NCBI RefSeq assembly: GCF_002929705.1
Contig: NZ_PJIN01000003.1
Span: forward strand, 186,001 to 250,000
Length of the DNA: 64,000 nucleotides
Origin: Arthrobacter sp. N199823
GTDB taxonomy: Bacteria > Actinomycetota > Actinomycetes > Actinomycetales > Micrococcaceae
Direction of reading: 5' to 3'
Shown: piece after piece, positions 1 through 9,296 of the stretch
Position numbering within the stretch: position 1 is the stretch's first letter
Layout: the number at the start of each line of letters is the position of its first letter
Made by a program: the position numbers and the translations under genes
Notes under the pieces: model-generated
Told to the model about the DNA's origin: nothing
The model's database searches: none
The model's input: the letters and a program-made list of their open reading frames with translations, nothing else

Positions 1-232
1 AAACGCCCAAGACAACGAGTGAGCCCACGATGGCGACAAGCCATGTTTGTAAGTTCCAGAAGTTCTCAAGGCCGACGCCGAAGATCGCCCCACCGATCCA
101 ACCGCCGAGCAAGGCACCCACGACTCCCAGAAGCATGGTGATCAGGATGCCGCCACTTTGACGGCCTGGCAGAATGGCTTTCGCGATCGCACCAACGATG
201 AGTCCCAGTATCAGGAACGCGATAAAACTCAT
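1..232 (-). CDS. GlsB/YeaQ/YmgE family stress-response membrane protein (C-terminus off window)
   Basis: The 77 visible residues are almost entirely hydrophobic and glycine-rich. They read MSFIAFLILGLIVGAIAK, then PGRQSGG, then LLGVVGALLGGWIGG, which is the transglycosylase-associated (YeaQ/GlsB) pattern of two or three short membrane helices joined by a PG(R/K)xxGG loop. Family members are small inner-membrane proteins of about 80-90 residues induced by general stress, so only a few residues are missing at the window edge. The start is fixed by a strong AGAAGGAG six bases upstream. It lies next to a CsbD gene on the same strand, another general-stress marker, so the pair may belong to one stress regulon (inference). 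Confidence 0.85.
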   Translation of the reverse strand, partial: MSFIAFLILGLIVGAIAKAILPGRQSGGILITMLLGVVGALLGGWIGGAIFGVGLENFWNLQTWLVAIVGSLVVLGV

Positions 233-313
233 GAAATAACTCCTTCTCGGTTCGACTTCTCAAGTCGAGTCAGGGCAAGCCCTTATGGGCCCGCCCAGGT
301 GTCAGCGCCAGAC

Positions 314-499
314 TCAGTGGCCGCTGACGTCCTTCGCAGCGTCCTTAACATGCTCGCCGGCCTGCTTGATACCGGCGTTGGCCTGGTCCACTTTGCCCTC
401 GGCTTCGAGTCCTCGATCATCCGTGGCAGCACCGATGTGCTCCTTGGCCTTGCCCTTGAGCTCCTCGGCCTTGTTGCCGATCTTGTCTCCGATACCCAT
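314..499 (-). CDS. CsbD family stress protein
   Basis: This 61-residue, Lys/Glu/Ala-rich hydrophilic protein begins MGIGDKIGNKAEELKGKAKEH and ends in a second amphipathic stretch (KQAGEHVKDAAKDV). That is the CsbD pattern: a short four-helix-like protein with a GKAKE core, known in Bacillus as a sigma-B general-stress protein of unknown biochemical role. An AAGGAGAAGG ribosome site precedes the ATG. It is cytoplasmic, with no signal or membrane segment. It probably has its own promoter, since about 80 bp separate it from the GlsB-like gene downstream. Confidence 0.88.
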   Translation of the reverse strand: MGIGDKIGNKAEELKGKAKEHIGAATDDRGLEAEGKVDQANAGIKQAGEHVKDAAKDVSGH

Positions 500-802
500 T
501 GCCTTCTCCTTTTCGTTGTGAGAGCGGAAGAGGAACTAATGCGTCCCTCCTCATCCCTGTCCGATGCACGTTCGGTGCACGGCAGTGCGACACTGTGCCG
601 CGAGCCTCACTCACTACATTTCCCTCAAAGCGGGACGCCCAAACAAATCAACCGGTTCGGGATCTTGCATCCAGCGATGTTGTGGGGAGAAGAGTCTTCA
701 CGGGACAGCCTTTCACCGCCAAAATCACGAGAAAAGTGGAGATCCGGAGAGGATATTACTACACTTAATTCCGTGGAAAATCTGAGCTTCACGGAACTGC
801 CT
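500..802. other. intergenic region between csbD-type gene and HTH regulator
   Basis: No gene is supported here. It must hold the divergent promoters of the CsbD gene and the regulator. A TACACT hexamer at about 760-765 is a possible -10 for the regulator. A dyad (CCGTGGAA, nine bases, TTCACGG; 771-794) lies just upstream of the regulator's ATG and could be its autoregulatory operator (weak). Confidence 0.4.
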
Positions 803-1498
803 ATGGGTCCCAAGCCGGGCCGAGCTGAACCCGTAGCGTCCATTTCCAAGGCGCGTGCCGCTGTGCTTGAACGGCTGCGCCAGTTGGACGGCACGTTGAG
901 CGTTGAGCAGTTGGCAACAGCGACCGGCCAGCATGCCAACACCGTCAGGGAACATCTGGAGGCACTGACGGGGGATGGCTATGCGACCAAAACAGCTGCG
1001 CCCAAGGAAGGCCGGGGCAGGCCTGCGTGGTTGTATCAGGCCACTGCCACGCCGGCCGGTCCCGTTGGCTACGTGGCCCTTGCTGCGGCCCTAGCTCAGC
1101 ATCTTGCCGCCACCAGTGCCAACCCGGCCGCCGCAGGTGAGAGTGCCGGACGGAGCTGGGCAAGGGCCTTGCCTGGTACTTCGCGTCTCGGAACGGTTGC
1201 AGCAGAAGAAGTTCCCGGCAAGGCCCGTGGCAAGGTTGCGCGCCAGCGCGTGGCAACGGCGCTTGGCCAAGCCGGATTCGGGGTTCAAGGAAATCATGAC
1301 GCAACCGAGTTGAGGCTCACCACCTGCCCCCTTGTGGAGGTGGCCAAGGGAAACCCTGACGTGATCTGTGCCGTCCACCTGGGCTTGGCGAAGGAACTGC
1401 TTTCGGGTAGCGGACTGCCGGAACAGGACGTACTACTCCTACCCTTTGTCGGGCCCGGATTCTGTACGCTGCACCTGCCCGGAGGCGTCACCCCATGA
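803..1498 (+). CDS. ArsR/SufR-like winged-HTH transcriptional regulator
   Basis: The protein has 231 residues. Residues about 15-75 form a winged HTH (SVEQLATATGQHANTVREHLEAL, then a GRGRPAWLY wing). The C-terminal half carries TTCPLVEVA, VICAVHLGLAKELL and PFVGPGFCTLHL, a spacing of Cys and His typical of the SufR-like HTH group, in which the C-terminal cysteines hold an Fe-S cluster or metal. Whether a cofactor is bound here is inference. The reading frame is open far upstream, but the similarity starts only after the ATG at 803, so I took that start; no strong ribosome site precedes it. Targets are unknown, and a dyad just upstream suggests self-control. Confidence 0.75.
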   Translation: MGPKPGRAEPVASISKARAAVLERLRQLDGTLSVEQLATATGQHANTVREHLEALTGDGYATKTAAPKEGRGRPAWLYQATATPAGPVGYVALAAALAQHLAATSANPAAAGESAGRSWARALPGTSRLGTVAAEEVPGKARGKVARQRVATALGQAGFGVQGNHDATELRLTTCPLVEVAKGNPDVICAVHLGLAKELLSGSGLPEQDVLLLPFVGPGFCTLHLPGGVTP

Positions 1499-1585
1499 CA
1501 AGGGTGACGCCTCGACTGAGAAAACTACAGAAACCCAAATCTACGCTCCTGCGCAAGCACGTGTGCTTGATTCGGAGTTGAGGAA

Positions 1586-2386
1586 TCAGTCCCAGATGTT
1601 GTCTCCGCGCAGCGTTGCGTCAACGCCACCATCGATGTAGATGGTCTGACCCGTGGCGTGCGTGTTTTCCTCGCTGGTCAACCAGGCGAGCAGTCGAGCC
1701 AGCACGATGGAATCCGAGTGGTAGTTCAACGGCATGGGCATGCTGTCATCAACCATCTTCCGGCCCTCTTCGGTAGCGAGCAGCTGCTCGGTCATCGGTG
1801 AAATGACGGTTCCCGGAGCAATGGCGTTGAGGGGGATGTGTGCCCCGGCCCAGCGCTCGGTGATGGATTCCCGACGAACCCAGCGGCTCAGGGCGCGCTT
1901 GCTTGAGGGGTAGTTCAGGTAGCCGGCAGGTCCCTGGGCGGCCAGTGCGGCACCAATTTCCAAGGCCTTGGCTTCGTCTCCGGCCAGCATGGCATCAACC
2001 AGTTCCGCTGACGTGTTCTGCAGTGTTGCCGCGGAACTGACGACGGCGGCACGCGGCGCCGGGCTCTTGGCCAGGACGGGGGCCAAGTGTTCCAAAAATT
2101 CAGTGACGCCGAAGTAGTTAACGCTCACCGTCAGGGGGATGGGTGCTGCGATGCCGGCGCAGGCGATGACGGCGTCGATGCTGCCGCCAGCCAAGTCAAT
2201 GGCCCGGTCGGCGGCGGTTTTGCGCCCGGCGGTGGTACTGAGGTCCGCCTCGATCTCGGCACCCTTCAAATCAACGCCAATGACGATCTCGCCACGGTCG
2301 CGCAGAAGGGCTGCGGTGGAGGCGCCAATTCCGGATCCTGCACCAGTAACAACGTAGGTGCGGGGGGTTGTGGTGCTGCTAGTCAT
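1586..2386 (-). CDS. short-chain dehydrogenase/reductase (SDR)
   Basis: The protein has 266 residues, the usual length of a classical SDR. It shows the NAD(P)-binding TGAGSGIG (residues 14-21), an acidic residue after the second strand (VDLKG, favouring NAD(H)), ACAGIA in place of the NAG motif, a serine region (VVSSAA), and the catalytic Tyr159-x-x-x-Lys163 (YPSSK). The C-terminal GQTIYIDGG is typical of the family. The start at 2386 has an AAGGA ribosome site; the frame is open further upstream but without family similarity. The substrate cannot be read from the sequence. It lies just downstream of a MarR regulator on the same strand, and that regulator's operator probably controls both genes. 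Confidence 0.88.
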   Translation of the reverse strand: MTSSTTTPRTYVVTGAGSGIGASTAALLRDRGEIVIGVDLKGAEIEADLSTTAGRKTAADRAIDLAGGSIDAVIACAGIAAPIPLTVSVNYFGVTEFLEHLAPVLAKSPAPRAAVVSSAATLQNTSAELVDAMLAGDEAKALEIGAALAAQGPAGYLNYPSSKRALSRWVRRESITERWAGAHIPLNAIAPGTVISPMTEQLLATEEGRKMVDDSMPMPLNYHSDSIVLARLLAWLTSEENTHATGQTIYIDGGVDATLRGDNIWD

Positions 2387-2420
2387 GTCAGGTGTCCTTG
2401 GTAAATGGTGTGGATAAAAA

Positions 2421-2912
2421 TTAGGCTTTGTTGCCCAGCCGATTGGACAACATGATGGTGGAGGACTCGAACCTCGCCAGAAGGCGCGTGAACTCGGCCC
2501 GGTCCTTCTCTGGCCAGCCATTGAGAAGATCGCCAACCACGCCGTTGCCGGCGAGGACCAACTTCGCGGCAATCTGGTGCCCGGCGGCGGTCAGCTGCAC
2601 CCGCTGTGCCCTGGCGTCGCTGGGGTCTGAGACTCGCCCCACGAGGCCGGCCTTGGAAAGCCGGGCGGTAATCTTGCTGATATTGGAGGCTCCCGTCACC
2701 ATCTTGGTGGCGATATGGGACGGCCGCAACGGCCCGTCATGGGACAGAATCGTCACCAGGGTGATGGCTCCCGGGTCAAGGTCCACTCCTTCACGGGCTG
2801 CGACTGCCGTGAGAAATTCCGGTGCCGTCCATTCAGCCAGCACGCGGGTGAGCGAGGCGATGAGCGCTGCGCCATCCGAAGTGGATGCCGTGCTCGAGTC
2901 GTTGGAAAGCAT
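2421..2912 (-). CDS. MarR family transcriptional regulator
   Basis: The protein has 163 residues with the MarR winged-helix core: LRPSHIATKMVTGASNISKITARLSKAGLV for the HTH, then SDPSDARAQRVQLTAAG, the classic D-x-R wing. Two ATGs stand in tandem (2915 and 2912). The AAGGAG is two bases from the first and five from the second, so I chose 2912. It is upstream of, and co-directional with, the SDR gene (34-bp gap), an arrangement usual for a MarR repressor and the redox enzyme it controls. A near-perfect palindrome lies about 30 bp upstream of the start. The ligand is unknown. Confidence 0.9.
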   Translation of the reverse strand: MLSNDSSTASTSDGAALIASLTRVLAEWTAPEFLTAVAAREGVDLDPGAITLVTILSHDGPLRPSHIATKMVTGASNISKITARLSKAGLVGRVSDPSDARAQRVQLTAAGHQIAAKLVLAGNGVVGDLLNGWPEKDRAEFTRLLARFESSTIMLSNRLGNKA

Positions 2913-2943
2913 CATTTCTCCTTGGATCCGATGATAAATTTAA

Positions 2944-2956
2944 TGTCCTAAGGACA
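2944..2956. promoter_or_regulatory. palindromic operator upstream of the marR-SDR pair
   Basis: TGTCCT-A-AGGACA is a perfect 6-bp inverted repeat with a one-base centre. On the minus strand it directly follows a TATACT hexamer that could be the -10, so bound repressor would sit at the start of transcription. That is the standard position for MarR autoregulation. Confidence 0.55.
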
Positions 2957-3302
2957 GTATATCTCTTTTGGCTTCCGACAGACAGCAATAAAGCAAAAAT
3001 TATTTCCCAGTGGACGTCTGGGAGCGGCAGGGGGCTATGCCGACGCGCAGCGGGAGGTGCAGCGCAAGGAGGGGACGTCGTCGTACGTTCAAGACGCGCG
3101 CCACAAGGGGCAAATGTGCGTGCGCTGGAGCATTCCGGTAAACTCAACTGGTAAGACCCCCTTGATCACTCGCAGACTGCAGCGACGCTGGAGAAGGCAA
3201 GTGGTTTCCAAGGGGCATTTTCGTGTCCGGACGGTGTACGGCGGAACAACCGCTGAATGATGCAGCGCCCGGCTCAACTTTTTGAGCAAGGGGGAGGATC
3301 CC
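2957..3302. other. intergenic region upstream of purA
   Basis: About 345 bp without a credible gene. It holds the promoter of the marR gene on the minus strand and presumably that of purA on the plus strand. I could not pick a convincing -35/-10 pair for purA and saw no riboswitch-like pattern. The GGGGGAGGA at its end is the purA ribosome site. Confidence 0.4.
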
Positions 3303-4595
<1,293 letters not shown>

Positions 4596-4617
4596 CTCAC
4601 TGGTCCACAGTATTAGG

Positions 4618-4665
4618 GAAGGGCGACGTTCGGAACTTAACTTCCGTACGTCGTCCTTCTTTTTT
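4618..4665 (+). terminator. rho-independent terminator after purA
   Basis: A 12-bp stem with one mismatch (GAAGGGCGACGT pairing with ACGTCGTCCTTC) is followed directly by six T residues. Confidence 0.88.
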
Positions 4666-4752
4666 GTGCGTGCTGGCTGGGTGAGGGCGGCACGGTAAGG
4701 GCGGGACGGGCTAGTCTGGTTCCACAGAGAATCGAGCGGAAGGACCATTGCC

Positions 4753-5559
4753 ATGAAGGTCAGCGTTGGACAATTCAACCCAGGCGGAGACGTCGTCACG
4801 AATCTGGCCACCATGCGCAGACTTGCTGTGACTGCCGCGCAAGAAGACAGCAAACTAGTGGTGTTCCCTGAAGAAGCCATGTTCTCCGTGGGCCGCATCG
4901 AGGGCGATTTTGCCGCAACAGTGGACGCCAACTGGACCACCTTTGTGCAAGGGCTGTCCATGATTGCCTCCGAGGTGGGGATCGCCGTCATTGCTGGTGG
5001 CTATGAAACCAGTGGTGAGGCGCGCCCCTACAACACCGTTGTAGCCCTCGGTGATGATGGTGAAATTCTCGGAACCTACCGGAAACTGCACCTCTACGAT
5101 GCCTTCTCATACCAAGAATCGACCCGCATCAAGCCCAGCGACCGCGGCATCACCCTCGTGGAAATTGGCGGCTTCAAGGTAGGCATCATGACCTGCTACG
5201 ACATTCGCTTCCCGGAACTGGCGCGAGCGTTGGCGTTGGCTGGGGCGGACATGATCTGTGTTTCTGCGGCCTGGTTCAAGGGCGAACATAAGATTGACCA
5301 TTGGGAGACGCTTCTCAAGGCGCGGGCCATTGAAAATACCTGCTGGGTGGCGGCTGCGGGAACCTCCAGCAAGCATTGCATTGGGCATTCAGCCATTCTT
5401 GATCCCATGGGTATTGCCCTTGACTTCCTCAATGACGAGGCTGAGGGTGTGGTCACCACAGATGTCACGCATCGCCGTATTGAGGAAGTCCGGGAGTTCC
5501 TGCCGGTGCTGCGCAACAGGCGCTTTGAGGGCAGTTCAGCGGTAGTTCCTGCCGGTTAG
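4753..5559 (+). CDS. carbon-nitrogen hydrolase (nitrilase superfamily)
   Basis: The 268-residue protein has the complete nitrilase triad: Glu40 in VVFPEEAMF, Lys111 in YRKLHLYDAF and Cys148 in MTCYDIRFPEL. The CYDIRFPEL context and the RKLHLYDAF segment are those of the Nit1/NitFhit and omega-amidase branch, which hydrolyses deaminated glutathione or omega-amides, rather than true nitrilases. The substrate within that branch is not certain. An AAGGA precedes the ATG. It stands alone between the purA terminator and an unknown gene on the same strand. Confidence 0.88.
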   Translation: MKVSVGQFNPGGDVVTNLATMRRLAVTAAQEDSKLVVFPEEAMFSVGRIEGDFAATVDANWTTFVQGLSMIASEVGIAVIAGGYETSGEARPYNTVVALGDDGEILGTYRKLHLYDAFSYQESTRIKPSDRGITLVEIGGFKVGIMTCYDIRFPELARALALAGADMICVSAAWFKGEHKIDHWETLLKARAIENTCWVAAAGTSSKHCIGHSAILDPMGIALDFLNDEAEGVVTTDVTHRRIEEVREFLPVLRNRRFEGSSAVVPAG

Positions 5560-5629
5560 AAAGTTCCCGTTGACGGGGCAACTGGCTGTGGTTAGTGTCA
5601 TGACTATGGACCTACGGCAGGAGGACATC

Positions 5630-6148
5630 ATGAACGACACCAGGATTTGGTCCGTGTTAAAGGGCATGTACCCGGTTGCCCTGGAGGACGTTCCCTTGGA
5701 CGGTCAATGGCTTGAACCGCCCTTTGCCGACGATTCCAGCGGCCGGGCCATTGTCTGCAATGACGGGGATTTTCAATTCGTTGTAGTGGACCGGAAAACC
5801 GGAGCAGTGCTGTTCGTTTGTGAAGACGAAGAAACCCTCATGGCCTCATCGCTGGAGACCCTGCCCGCCATTGTTGCGGCGTGGGGAGCCATTGACCGCG
5901 ACACCGTTGGGCCCGAAGACGACGATGACTTTTCCGCCGTCGCCAAGAGCTTTGAAACGTTGCTTTTGGAAATTGATCCGGCTGCAGCGGGTGCCAATGA
6001 ATTTTGGCACCGCTACACCGAGGAACTGACCAGCCAGGACTACGTGGACTTCGACGATGATGACGACGCCGAGGAAGAGGACGAGCAGGAGCCCGACTCC
6101 GGAGACAACGATCGGCCCAGCGCCGCCGATTCATTCGTGGACGCCTGA
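5630..6148 (+). CDS. acidic hypothetical protein
   Basis: I do not recognise this 172-residue protein. The first 110 residues look like a compact alpha/beta domain (WSVLKGMYPVALEDVPLDGQW, then FQFVVVDRKTGAVLFVCEDEE). The last 40 are almost all Asp/Glu (DFDDDDDAEEEDEQEPD) and probably disordered. AGGAGG five bases before the ATG at 5630 decides that start over in-frame ATGs upstream. No signal peptide or membrane segment is seen. It may be an accessory of the upstream hydrolase or an independent gene. The N-terminal domain faintly recalls SUKH/SMI1-type folds, but I cannot support that. Confidence 0.7.
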   Translation: MNDTRIWSVLKGMYPVALEDVPLDGQWLEPPFADDSSGRAIVCNDGDFQFVVVDRKTGAVLFVCEDEETLMASSLETLPAIVAAWGAIDRDTVGPEDDDDFSAVAKSFETLLLEIDPAAAGANEFWHRYTEELTSQDYVDFDDDDDAEEEDEQEPDSGDNDRPSAADSFVDA

Positions 6149-6188
6149 GCTGAGCCGGGCGTAAGTACCAGTCTCTAGCGCCGGGTTG

Positions 6189-7097
6189 TTAGGACCAGCG
6201 GCGAACGGCCCACTTCTCCGCGAGGCCAAGCAAGGCATCTGTGGCTTTGCCGAGAACTGCCAGCAGCACAATAGCTAGCAGCAATCTGTCGGTGCGGCCG
6301 TTGTTTTGTGAATCGGTCAATAGGAATCCCAGACCCATGGATGAGGCAATCAGTTCAGCCGCCACAAGGAACAGCCACGCCTGGGCCAGTGCCAGCCGGA
6401 GCCCGGAGAAAATGGCCGGTACTACGGCAGGCAGTTGCACCGTGGTGAGCAGCTTGAGCCCTTGCAAACCGAACGCTCGCGCGGCTTCCACGAGGTTTTT
6501 GTCCACATGGCGCAGAGCCAGCGACACCGTGGTGAACACCGGGAAGAATGCCCCAATTACAATCAGCGTGACCTTTGAATCCTCGCCAATCTTCATCCAC
6601 AGGATCAACAACGGCACCCAAGCAAGCGACGGCACAGCGCGTAGTGCTCCGATAGTGGGCCCCAGCAGTACTTCGGCGATCTTTGACAGCCCCACGAGGG
6701 CACCCAAAGAGACACCCAGTGCCGCCCCGGCCAGGAAGCCCAGGAGCACGCGTTGTGTGGAGATGGCCACATGGCTGAACAGTTCATTGCGGGAAATGAG
6801 CTCGGTCCCGGCCTCAAACACTGCACGCGGTGACGGCAGCTGCACCGGCGAGAAGAGCCCTGCTGCTGTGCTCAGCTGCCAGGCCAGCAGGATCAACGCC
6901 GGGAGGATCATCCCCAAGCCCAACTTGACCCAACCGTTGCTCCAGCGAGAGCCATTGTTCGTGGAAACCTGTGCGGGCCGCGATCCTGGTGCTGGAGCAC
7001 CCGGCGTCAGGGTGGTGACGCCCATAGCGCTGAACCCTTCAGTGGTAGTGGGGAACACGGAATTGCCTGTTGCCCCCGGGTTGCCCAGGTTGGTCAT
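6189..7097 (-). CDS. ABC transporter permease, SsuC/TauC type
   Basis: The 302-residue inner-membrane protein has an about 50-residue hydrophilic N-terminus, then six hydrophobic segments. The cytoplasmic EAA-type loop is VEAARAFGLQGLKLLTTVQLPAVVPAIFSGLRLALAQAW, written here in two motifs: EAARAFG and LPAVVPAIFSGLR. It matches the aliphatic sulfonate/taurine/nitrate permease group. The start ATG shares one base with the stop of the binding-protein gene (TGATG), so translation is coupled. It is the last gene of the riboswitch-controlled operon ATPase, binding protein, permease. Confidence 0.88.
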   Translation of the reverse strand: MTNLGNPGATGNSVFPTTTEGFSAMGVTTLTPGAPAPGSRPAQVSTNNGSRWSNGWVKLGLGMILPALILLAWQLSTAAGLFSPVQLPSPRAVFEAGTELISRNELFSHVAISTQRVLLGFLAGAALGVSLGALVGLSKIAEVLLGPTIGALRAVPSLAWVPLLILWMKIGEDSKVTLIVIGAFFPVFTTVSLALRHVDKNLVEAARAFGLQGLKLLTTVQLPAVVPAIFSGLRLALAQAWLFLVAAELIASSMGLGFLLTDSQNNGRTDRLLLAIVLLAVLGKATDALLGLAEKWAVRRWS

Positions 7098-8134
7098 CAG
7101 GATTCCTTGATTGACTCGGGATTTGCCTTCAGGGCGAAGGAATCATCCAGCAGGCTGGCCAGAGCTGTGTCTACCTCGGCCTGAGACTTGACGTCGCCGA
7201 GCTCAACAAAGGTGGGCCCGATCTTGGCCAAGACTGCGCGCTGCTTCTCACCTGGAATGCCTGAGACATCGAGGTTGCTGCGCTTGAGAATGACAGTGGT
7301 AGCAACTTCTGGCTTAAGGCCGGCAGCATCTGCCAGAATTTGAGCCGTTTCCTCGGGATTGGCGGCGGCCCAGACACGGGCCTTCTCATAAGTGTCAACC
7401 ACTGTCTGTGCCAGCTCGGGCTTGTCTTTGAGGAATGATTCGGTGGCGTTTAGGAAGCCATAGGTGTTGAAGTCTAGGTTGCGGTAGAAGAGGGTAGCGC
7501 CCTCCTGCTCGGCCGTGGCCATGATGGGATCCAATCCAGCCCACGCGTCCACGGAGCCGTTTGCCAAGGCTGCGCGACCGTCAGCGTGCTGGAGGTTTTC
7601 CACCGTCACGTCCTTGGTGCTCAAACCTGCCTTTTCCAAGGCCTGGACCAGGAAGAAGTAGGGATCGGTGCCCTTGGTAGCTGCCACCGATTTGCCCTTC
7701 AGATCGGCAACCGAGGTGATGGCCGATCCCTTGCTGGTGACAAGTGCCGCCCACTCCGGCTGGGAGTACAGGGAGATCGTTTTGATGGGTGAGCCGTTGG
7801 CGCGTGCCAGTAGTGCGGCGGAACCTGCCGTGGAGCCGACATCGATGGCGCCGGCGCGCAATGCTTCGTTGGCCTTGTTGGAACCGGCGGATTGTAGCCA
7901 CTTTACTGTGACATTCTTCGGAGCCAGCGTTGTTTCCAGCCAACCCTTTTTCTTGATGACCAAGCTGAGCGGGTTGTAGGTGGCGAAGTCGATGGTCAAG
8001 GTGCTGGCTGCGCCATCCTTGCCGGCGGCATCGGTAGCTGCGTTCTCGCCAGCGCAGCCAGCCAAGGCCAAGGCGGAGACTGCGGCGGTGAAACCAAGGA
8101 AGGAACGGCGGTTGAAAATAGCTGCATTAGGCAT
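7097..8134 (-). CDS. ABC transporter substrate-binding lipoprotein, SsuA/TauA type
   Basis: The 345-residue exported lipoprotein has a twin Arg (NRRSFLGF, residues 8-15), a hydrophobic stretch and the lipobox ALAGC (Cys27), so it is likely Tat-exported and lipid-anchored. The mature part follows the NMT1/THI5-like fold of SsuA: TIDFATYNPLSLVIKKKGWLE, then AIDVGSTAGSAALLARANG, then KGKSVAATKGTDPYFFL. This group binds alkanesulfonates, taurine or related sulfur compounds. The exact ligand is not readable, but the SAM riboswitch in front of the operon supports a sulfur source or methionine precursor. The start at 8134 is chosen because the longer frame lacks a signal peptide. Confidence 0.88.
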   Translation of the reverse strand: MPNAAIFNRRSFLGFTAAVSALALAGCAGENAATDAAGKDGAASTLTIDFATYNPLSLVIKKKGWLETTLAPKNVTVKWLQSAGSNKANEALRAGAIDVGSTAGSAALLARANGSPIKTISLYSQPEWAALVTSKGSAITSVADLKGKSVAATKGTDPYFFLVQALEKAGLSTKDVTVENLQHADGRAALANGSVDAWAGLDPIMATAEQEGATLFYRNLDFNTYGFLNATESFLKDKPELAQTVVDTYEKARVWAAANPEETAQILADAAGLKPEVATTVILKRSNLDVSGIPGEKQRAVLAKIGPTFVELGDVKSQAEVDTALASLLDDSFALKANPESIKES

Positions 8135-8196
8135 GATGGTCCTCAAAAATGGGTGTGGTGGAGAGATGAACGAAGAAGAAGAAAGAAGGAGAGGGG

Positions 8197-9042
8197 CTAG
8201 TGGCCGTCGACGCCGAGGCTGGCGAGCAGCGAGCTGCGTAGTCCGGCCAGCTCGCTGGAAGCCCGGTCGCGGGGGCGGGGTCCGGGTACATTGACGGTGC
8301 GCACAATGGTGCACCCCGGCGTGTCCGTTCCATCGGAGCCGAGCAGGATGATCCGGTCTGCAAGCTGCAGCGCCTCATCCACATCGTGGGTGACCAGCAG
8401 CACCGTGGTGGGCTCTGCCGCATGCACGTCCAACAGCAGGTCCTGCATGGTGATTCGGGTCAGCGCGTCCAGTGCACCAAACGGCTCGTCTAGCAGTAAA
8501 ACCGCGGGATTGCGGGCCAAGGCCCTGGCTAGTGAGGCCCGCTGGGCCATGCCGCCGGAGATCTCCCGCGGGCGGTGACCGGCGAATTTAGACAGGCCCA
8601 CCAGCTCCAAGAGGTTTTTCACCACGTGGCGCCGCCGGGCAGCGTCTGCGCCGGAGGGAACCCCAACCGCCACGTTGCTGGCGATTGATTTCCACGGCAG
8701 GAGACGGGGTTCCTGGAAGGCCACGGCACAGCGTGAATCAATGCCGGATACGGCGGTGCCGTCAATGCTCACGGTGCCGGTGCTGGGCGCATCCAATCCG
8801 GCTACGGCGCGTAGAAGGGTGGACTTTCCGCAACCGGAAGGGCCCAGCAGGGCCACGATTTCCCCTGCCTGGATGTCAAAGCTGACATCACGGAGCACCG
8901 TGTGAGTGCCAGCCTTGGAGCTGAAGGACCGGCCAAGAGCCTCAAAAGAGACAGGCATGGCCGCAGTCCCTTGGGGATCGGAAACTGCCGTTGGTGGCGC
9001 CGCCGAATCAGTGGACACCGTTCGCGAAAGCAAAGCAGACAT
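8197..9042 (-). CDS. ABC transporter ATP-binding protein, SsuB/TauB type
   Basis: The 281-residue ATPase has Walker [10 protein letters not shown] (residues 67-75), Q-loop FQEPRLLPW, signature ISGGMAQRASLARAL, Walker B LLLDEPFGALD and switch His (VTHDVDEAL). FQEPRLLPW is characteristic of the nitrate/sulfonate/taurine ATPases. It is the first gene of the operon, with 62 bp to the binding-protein gene. The start at 9042 follows a GGAG seven bases away. That ribosome site is part of the last helix of the upstream SAM riboswitch, so translation should fall when SAM is plentiful. Confidence 0.9.
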   Translation of the reverse strand: MSALLSRTVSTDSAAPPTAVSDPQGTAAMPVSFEALGRSFSSKAGTHTVLRDVSFDIQAGEIVALLGPSGCGKSTLLRAVAGLDAPSTGTVSIDGTAVSGIDSRCAVAFQEPRLLPWKSIASNVAVGVPSGADAARRRHVVKNLLELVGLSKFAGHRPREISGGMAQRASLARALARNPAVLLLDEPFGALDALTRITMQDLLLDVHAAEPTTVLLVTHDVDEALQLADRIILLGSDGTDTPGCTIVRTVNVPGPRPRDRASSELAGLRSSLLASLGVDGH

Positions 9043-9051
9043 GAAAACACT

Positions 9052-9160
9052 CCATCGTTCCTGGCGGTAGCACCCTGCCGGCGATGACTCCTCTTGCGGG
9101 GTGTCAACCAGGGTTGCTGCGGCGTCGCTGAGCCAGATCTCTCGGCCGCTCGGGATGGTC
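9052..9160 (-). promoter_or_regulatory. SAM-I (S-box) riboswitch
   Basis: On the minus strand the region contains, in order, CCATC, then CGAGAGATCTGGCTCAGCGA, then CGCCGCAGCAACC, a variable arm, GGGTGCTACCGCCAGG and finally GATGG. GAGAGAxCTGGC, the GCAACC turn and GGTGCTAx are the conserved blocks of the S-box in their proper order, and CCATC/GATGG can close helix P1. Rfam-type class SAM-I is therefore the best reading. The GGAG ribosome site of the ABC gene overlaps the 3' strand of P1, which suggests translational control (inference). Confidence 0.82.
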
Positions 9161-9284
9161 GCTCTAAGACTAGGTCCTGGGGATGAACCAGCTGAAATTG
9201 TCAGAGGTGCGCAGTTCTCTAGACGTAACAATTGTGGTTGGCGAACCGCCGGGCAAGCGTAGTGGCATCGGTGGGCGCCGGGCC

Positions 9285-9290
9285 TAAGCT
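9285..9290 (+). promoter_or_regulatory. -10 box TAAGCT for a leaderless transcript
   Basis: TAAGCT ends six bases before the ATG at 9297, putting the expected transcription start on the A of the start codon. No ribosome site is present. Confidence 0.5.
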
Positions 9291-9296
9291 CATGAG

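Noticed and set aside
158-802. Upstream extension of the HTH regulator frame (would give 446 residues)
   Set aside because: The extension crosses the CsbD gene on the other strand and has no similarity or ribosome site; the conserved protein begins at 803.
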